Source: Ahniella affigens
Lineage (GTDB): Bacteria > Pseudomonadota > Gammaproteobacteria > Xanthomonadales > Ahniellaceae
Length of the DNA stretch: 64,000 nucleotides
Reading direction: 5' to 3'
Assembly (NCBI RefSeq): GCF_003015185.1
Contig: NZ_CP027861.1
Span: 62,001 to 126,000 of the forward strand
Part shown: positions 60,490 through 64,000 of the stretch, in pieces
Numbering within the stretch: position 1 is the stretch's first letter
Layout of the letters: the number at the start of each line of letters is the position of its first letter
The notes under the pieces: generated by a model
Told to the model about the DNA's origin: nothing
Seen by the model: the letters and a program-made list of their open reading frames with translations, nothing else
The model's database searches: none
Made by a program: the position numbers and the translations under genes

Positions 60490-60516
60490 GGCCCCCGCGA
60501 CGTTGTCGCGGGGGCC
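60490..60516 (-). terminator. Strong terminator stem-loop after primase gene
   Basis: GGCCCCCGCGAC (60490-60501) pairs perfectly with GTCGCGGGGGCC (60505-60516) around GTT; on the minus strand TTACTGTTTCTG follows. Confidence 0.8.
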
Positions 60517-60529
60517 CTATTTCCATTGA

Positions 60530-61687
60530 TCAGACTTGTTGGCCTTTCAGCACATTTGCGATTGCTGCATCGAGTCTCGTCGCGAAGTCGCCATGCTCTC
60601 TGATTCGGGTCACCCCGAAATGCAAGAGCATGTCGTTCCAATCGAGGCTCTTGCTCGACTTTGGAATCGCGTCGGGCGGCACAATCATCAGGGCGGTCAG
60701 CCCGTTTGCGACAACCCGAGAATACAGCTCGCGCGCCGACTCCAAACCAGCACCTCCGAGGATCGTGTCATTGCCACGCACTTGATCGCGGTCGCGATCT
60801 GCCCAGATACACACGAGTTTCGTTGACGCTGGAATATCGACATTCGCGAGGCCGCCGGCCGTCCGACAGGACCAAACAGAATTCCGGCCAAGCGTAATGA
60901 CGTCAACCGATGCGGTGGTCTCAAGGCCTTCAGCCACATGCAGCACGACGTCATCAGCCACTGAGCGAAGCGGCGTGGCCGCGCCCATAACTCGACAGTC
61001 AGTCGGGATCGGAAGTGACTTTCTGGTATCGCCAGGCAAATCAGGCTTTTCTCCCTTGTTTGTGATCCAACCACGGTGGAGCGTCACGAGACGGCCATCA
61101 CGATCGAGCACTCTTGATACGAGGCAGGGGTACTTCCCGATCTCCTCTTCTTTGTGCCGATAGGGCAATGCGCGGTGGAATCGGACCGAATCAACAGCAG
61201 GAACCCAGCCCGGCAGTCCCCTGTTCCGGAACCAGAGTCTGGCTGGCCCGGCATCAGGATGCGAGAGCGGAATGCTCTCGTTCCAAACCCGACCCAGATA
61301 GTTCCGCAGCTGCTGGTCCTCAGCAGGTGTTCGCAGCGGTGTTGGCGCTACTGGCGTACGATTGACGACCGGTACAACTACGCGGCCGCCGAGGGCCTCA
61401 TAGATTGCCTCAAGCACCTGCGGGAAGGAGTAGCAGTTCACCGCTCGAATCAATTCCAGGCCATCCATCGGGCCGCATGAGTGACAAAGGGTTGTTCCAT
61501 TGACTTGAAACTGCTTGCCAACTCGGAACGCTTTCCCCGAATTCCCGCCATGAATGGGGCAGGAAGTCTCGTTTCGATCAGGCCGTGCGCAGAGGTGCGC
61601 CCAGTCGACCGAGGGTACGAGTGCCGCCATCACTGACGACCAATGTCCCTCTGCCATTCGCAAGATGTCTTCCTTTTCGAGTTTCAT
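60530..61687 (-). CDS. Zinc-finger/TOPRIM primase-like protein
   Basis: A 385-residue product. N-terminal zinc-binding part: CPIHGG...CHSCGPMDGLELI (~43-78), like bacterial and phage primases. C-terminal TOPRIM-like domain: VLHVAEGLETTASV (the conserved Glu), then LVCIWADRDRDQV (DxD) and ...DWNDMLLHFG at the end, typical of plasmid/phage TOPRIM primases. Presumably makes primers for element replication. It starts 9 bp after the VWA gene and ends before a strong terminator: last gene of the DUF3150-VWA-primase unit. Confidence 0.88.
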   Translation of the reverse strand: MKLEKEDILRMAEGHWSSVMAALVPSVDWAHLCARPDRNETSCPIHGGNSGKAFRVGKQFQVNGTTLCHSCGPMDGLELIRAVNCYSFPQVLEAIYEALGGRVVVPVVNRTPVAPTPLRTPAEDQQLRNYLGRVWNESIPLSHPDAGPARLWFRNRGLPGWVPAVDSVRFHRALPYRHKEEEIGKYPCLVSRVLDRDGRLVTLHRGWITNKGEKPDLPGDTRKSLPIPTDCRVMGAATPLRSVADDVVLHVAEGLETTASVDVITLGRNSVWSCRTAGGLANVDIPASTKLVCIWADRDRDQVRGNDTILGGAGLESARELYSRVVANGLTALMIVPPDAIPKSSKSLDWNDMLLHFGVTRIREHGDFATRLDAAIANVLKGQQV

Positions 61688-61696
61688 GGATATCCC

Positions 61697-63478
61697 TCAC
61701 GCTGCTGCAAGGATTTGGTTTTTGAGGGTGGCCATCAGAGCCTGCGGTAATTGGTCAACTGATTGAATGACTCGGGAGCAAGGGAAGATCCCCGTGATGG
61801 CCGGAAGTTGAATACCGATCCCGACGCATTCGACTTGGGCAGCTTGCATCCCTCGGACGACAGCACGAGTTGCCGGAGCGTTATCGGGTTCGCCGTCCGT
61901 GATGACGACGAGAATCCTGCGCGCTTCGTCACGCTTGACCAGCTCACCGGTCGCGATGAGGATGGCCTCCGCCATTGGCGTTGAGCCCCAAGTCGACAGC
62001 GCGAACTTGGGCAAGGCGCTTCGAATAGACTCATCGAAGTGCTTCAAGCACCCATTTCCCGGGAACGAATAGATCGCCAGCGAGGCCTCATCGAATGGCT
62101 GCAGAGCCATCGCTGCTGCCAGGGCAGCCTCAACAGCAATCTCTAGCCGCCCGTGATCCTTCATAGATCCAGAGACGTCGAGCAGGATCGATATGGCGGT
62201 ACTCAGAGACACGCCGTCAGTACGTCGGGAAAAGACCCGTGGATCCCCCAGCAACGCACGACGAGGCCCTGAGGGAGCCAGTTTGCGACCAGAAGCTGCT
62301 CGCACGGTGTCTGCATCTGACTCAGCCTCGAGGAGCACCGCCATACGGCTGCGTAGAAGTGCAGTCGATGCACGGATACGGTCCAGGTTCGGCATCGGCC
62401 CTTTGGGCGGAAGACACCGCTGGGCTGTGCCGTCCATCTGAAGCTCACGAGGATTGAAAGTGACCGTCTCGACATCACCAGACGAGACCGCGGACTCGAT
62501 GCTCTTACCAAGCTCCTCGTTTTCGGCCTCCCGCTGAAGTTCCGCCACATCGGGTACGTTCTTGTCCTCTAGAACAGCACGGAGCGCCTTTCGGAACTCG
62601 GTGGCTTTGGAATCTGCCCCCTGCTCGCCCTCCGCCCCGCACTCATCTTCTTCGTCCAAATTGCCAGTGACGCGTTGATCGGCTGCGGATTGCGATGCCC
62701 CGCTCTCGCTTGCCAATGCTTCTGCCTGTGCCTCTGTTTCGTCTGCATCGGGAGGCAAATCAGCGTCATCTGTGTCATTCCCACGTTCGGGTTCTGACTC
62801 CTCTGGTTCTTGCGCAGCTGTCTTCAACAGTGCGACCAACTCTGCTGCGGCTTGGAATGATTCCTCGGTCGAGCGCAGCATTGGAGCCAGCTTTGCGTGA
62901 GTATCGAGCATCATTCGGACATTGGCACCGAACCGCCGGTCCACCTCCATCGCAGCCAGTTCAGCAAAGCCGAGACAGTCGTCATGACCAAGCTGATCGG
63001 CAACAGAGCGAAGAAGCAAGTAGTTCAGCATAGTCGTGGCGTCTGTGTCTGAGGGTGTCGGCACGAGACTTTGCGCGATCCGAAGCTTGACAGTTGCCTT
63101 TCGATAGAAGGTGGCCTTGAATCCTGGCCACCGCTTGAACTGCAATGCATCGACGCGACGGTCCTCCAGGATATTGGCAATGACTCTCTCTAGGGACGGG
63201 ACCTGAAACGGAGCGAAATCGGTGTGCTCCAGATGCCCAACCTCATGAACAGCAAGAGCGACATAGGTATCGACGATTGCAGCCAATTCCGCATCCGCCG
63301 TGCCGGTAGGCACGGGGATGCTCTGGAAATTGATCTGGCCGTCGCCCGACGAAGACGTCCGGTCACCACCGAAGGTGACAGAGAGCGCCTTCCCCGATTG
63401 CTCCAGCCACTCGCGAGCGTCTTCGAGCAGCATTCCTACCAGTATCGGTAGGCTTGACTTAATGGATCTCAGATTCAT
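61697..63478 (-). CDS. VWA-domain protein with HExxH motif (CobT-like)
   Basis: About 593 residues. The N-terminal part has AVHEVGHLEH (HEVGH at 78-82) followed by NILEDRRVD (102-110), the arrangement of CobT-like proteins with a zinc-peptidase-like fold. An acidic linker follows (~225-290). From ~425 there is a VWA domain with MIDAS DVSGSMKD (434-441) and a later TDGEPDN. Related proteins work with MoxR/CobS-like AAA ATPases as chaperone-like pairs; the ATPase would be expected beyond the right edge. The start at 63478 lies 7 bp after the DUF3150 gene. Confidence 0.85.
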   Translation of the reverse strand: MNLRSIKSSLPILVGMLLEDAREWLEQSGKALSVTFGGDRTSSSGDGQINFQSIPVPTGTADAELAAIVDTYVALAVHEVGHLEHTDFAPFQVPSLERVIANILEDRRVDALQFKRWPGFKATFYRKATVKLRIAQSLVPTPSDTDATTMLNYLLLRSVADQLGHDDCLGFAELAAMEVDRRFGANVRMMLDTHAKLAPMLRSTEESFQAAAELVALLKTAAQEPEESEPERGNDTDDADLPPDADETEAQAEALASESGASQSAADQRVTGNLDEEDECGAEGEQGADSKATEFRKALRAVLEDKNVPDVAELQREAENEELGKSIESAVSSGDVETVTFNPRELQMDGTAQRCLPPKGPMPNLDRIRASTALLRSRMAVLLEAESDADTVRAASGRKLAPSGPRRALLGDPRVFSRRTDGVSLSTAISILLDVSGSMKDHGRLEIAVEAALAAAMALQPFDEASLAIYSFPGNGCLKHFDESIRSALPKFALSTWGSTPMAEAILIATGELVKRDEARRILVVITDGEPDNAPATRAVVRGMQAAQVECVGIGIQLPAITGIFPCSRVIQSVDQLPQALMATLKNQILAAA

Positions 63479-63485
63479 GTTTTCC

Positions 63486-64000
63486 TCAGAAGTTGAGGGG
63501 AAGCATCCCGCCTGCGAGCTGCAAAGCCTTTTGCGGCGGGGCCGCTTCGGGTAGCGATGCATAGCTCCACAACTGGTCGGGATCACGCAGCGCGCTCAGA
63601 ACGGCTCGCAACGCAAACGTGCTGGTGGGGTCGAGTCGACCGTCGGGAATCCCAATGAGCGTCCCGTTAATTGCGTCCACAGCGGGGCCGATCTTCGGGT
63701 CGAGAAACGCGAAATTGCTGAGCTTGCTAACAAGCCGTCGCGTTGCATTCAGTGTCGCTTGGGTCACCTGGTCTTTCCTTGAAGCAGTGACGAGCAACCG
63801 CGCAGCCGGAGTTGCGATGTCCTTGAGCAGGCTTTCAAATGCCTGAGCACCGAGAGACGCATACCCCTCACCAAGCGCTGGCGCGTGATTGCGGGGAGCC
63901 GCAATCTCAAGCCACGTCCAGGAGAAGCTAAACGACGAACGGACCTGGGCGGGCGACATTTGGGCGTCCTTCAGCATGCTTGCCCACGTTGGATAGGCGG
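63486..64000 (-). CDS. DUF3150-like protein (5' partial)
   Basis: The frame is open to the right edge (residues AYPTWAS precede an internal Met at 63977), so the start lies outside the window. Visible part: MLKDAQMSPAQVRSSFSFSWTWLEIAAPRNHAPALGEGYASLG...LLKDIATPAARL, ending in LPLNF. It resembles the DUF3150 family, commonly found directly upstream of the VWA gene and downstream of a CobS/MoxR-like ATPase in plasmid backbones. Function is unknown. Confidence 0.7.
   Translation of the reverse strand, partial: AYPTWASMLKDAQMSPAQVRSSFSFSWTWLEIAAPRNHAPALGEGYASLGAQAFESLLKDIATPAARLLVTASRKDQVTQATLNATRRLVSKLSNFAFLDPKIGPAVDAINGTLIGIPDGRLDPTSTFALRAVLSALRDPDQLWSYASLPEAAPPQKALQLAGGMLPLNF

Noticed and set aside
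1-64000. Replication origin with iterons, tRNA or rRNA genes
   Set aside because: No clustered direct repeats beside a replication initiator and no recognisable tRNA or rRNA sequence was found by eye.

Overview
This window looks like part of a large conjugative plasmid or integrative conjugative element from a gammaproteobacterium, most likely of the Lysobacterales (Xanthomonadales). The mobile-element reading rests on an F-type mating-pair apparatus (traH, traG) at the left edge. It is supported by plasmid-style replication and maintenance genes: dnaB, ssb, a zinc/TOPRIM primase, a KfrA-like protein, a tyrosine recombinase and a VWA/DUF3150 pair. The taxon guess is weaker. It rests on secreted proteins ending in an F-x-D-x-FE motif (near 21.5 and 43.3 kb) that I associate with that order, and on generally high but uneven GC. 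No rRNA, tRNA, CRISPR array or iteron origin was seen.

Layout. 0-5.7 kb (+): end of a transfer operon (traH, traG, a membrane-anchored coiled-coil protein) closed by a strong terminator. 5.8-9.1 kb (+): an acidic-tailed unknown protein, a prepilin-like protein and a secreted protein. 9.1-17.5 kb: accessory DNA with a tnpB element whose ends are inverted copies of a long palindrome, further dispersed copies of that palindrome, an AAA ATPase behind three operator-like palindromes, a possible antitoxin-domain fusion, and a minus-strand three-gene operon whose last product has an AcrVA2-like C-terminal motif. A highly structured non-coding segment follows at 17.3-17.5 kb. 17.8-28.1 kb: small unknown genes, dnaB, a UvrD-type helicase and a CRR6-like protein. 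28.8-32.2 kb (-): a complete three-gene ABC-3C conflict system (Mrr-like nuclease/effector, middle component, zinc-hook ABC ATPase) with overlapping reading frames. 32.4-34.3 kb: a nucleotidyltransferase, palindrome copies and a 49-bp tandem repeat.

34.4-38.6 kb is a GC-rich maintenance cassette: kfrA is divergent from an antitoxin/RES-toxin/tyrosine-recombinase operon, with a promoter and an inverted repeat between them. 40.2-42.6 kb is an apparently intact IS66-family insertion sequence with 24/26 matching terminal repeats and a perfect 8-bp target duplication. 43.2-45.8 kb encodes a large secreted NHL-repeat protein.

46-64 kb is almost entirely minus strand and looks like the conserved plasmid/ICE backbone. 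It holds a translationally coupled four-gene operon with two paralogues, a DUF6878-like protein, a DNA-methyltransferase/SNF2-helicase fusion with a small coupled gene, a TIM-barrel protein, a second RES toxin/antitoxin pair, ssb, a protein with an internal duplication, and an operon of DUF3150 protein, HExxH-VWA protein and primase. Several transcription units are separated by clear stem-loops.

The items most worth following up are the palindrome-bounded tnpB element and its relatives, the AcrVA2-like operon, the ABC-3C system, and the structured non-coding segment at 17.3-17.5 kb. All family assignments come from reading motifs in the sequence; no database search was run.
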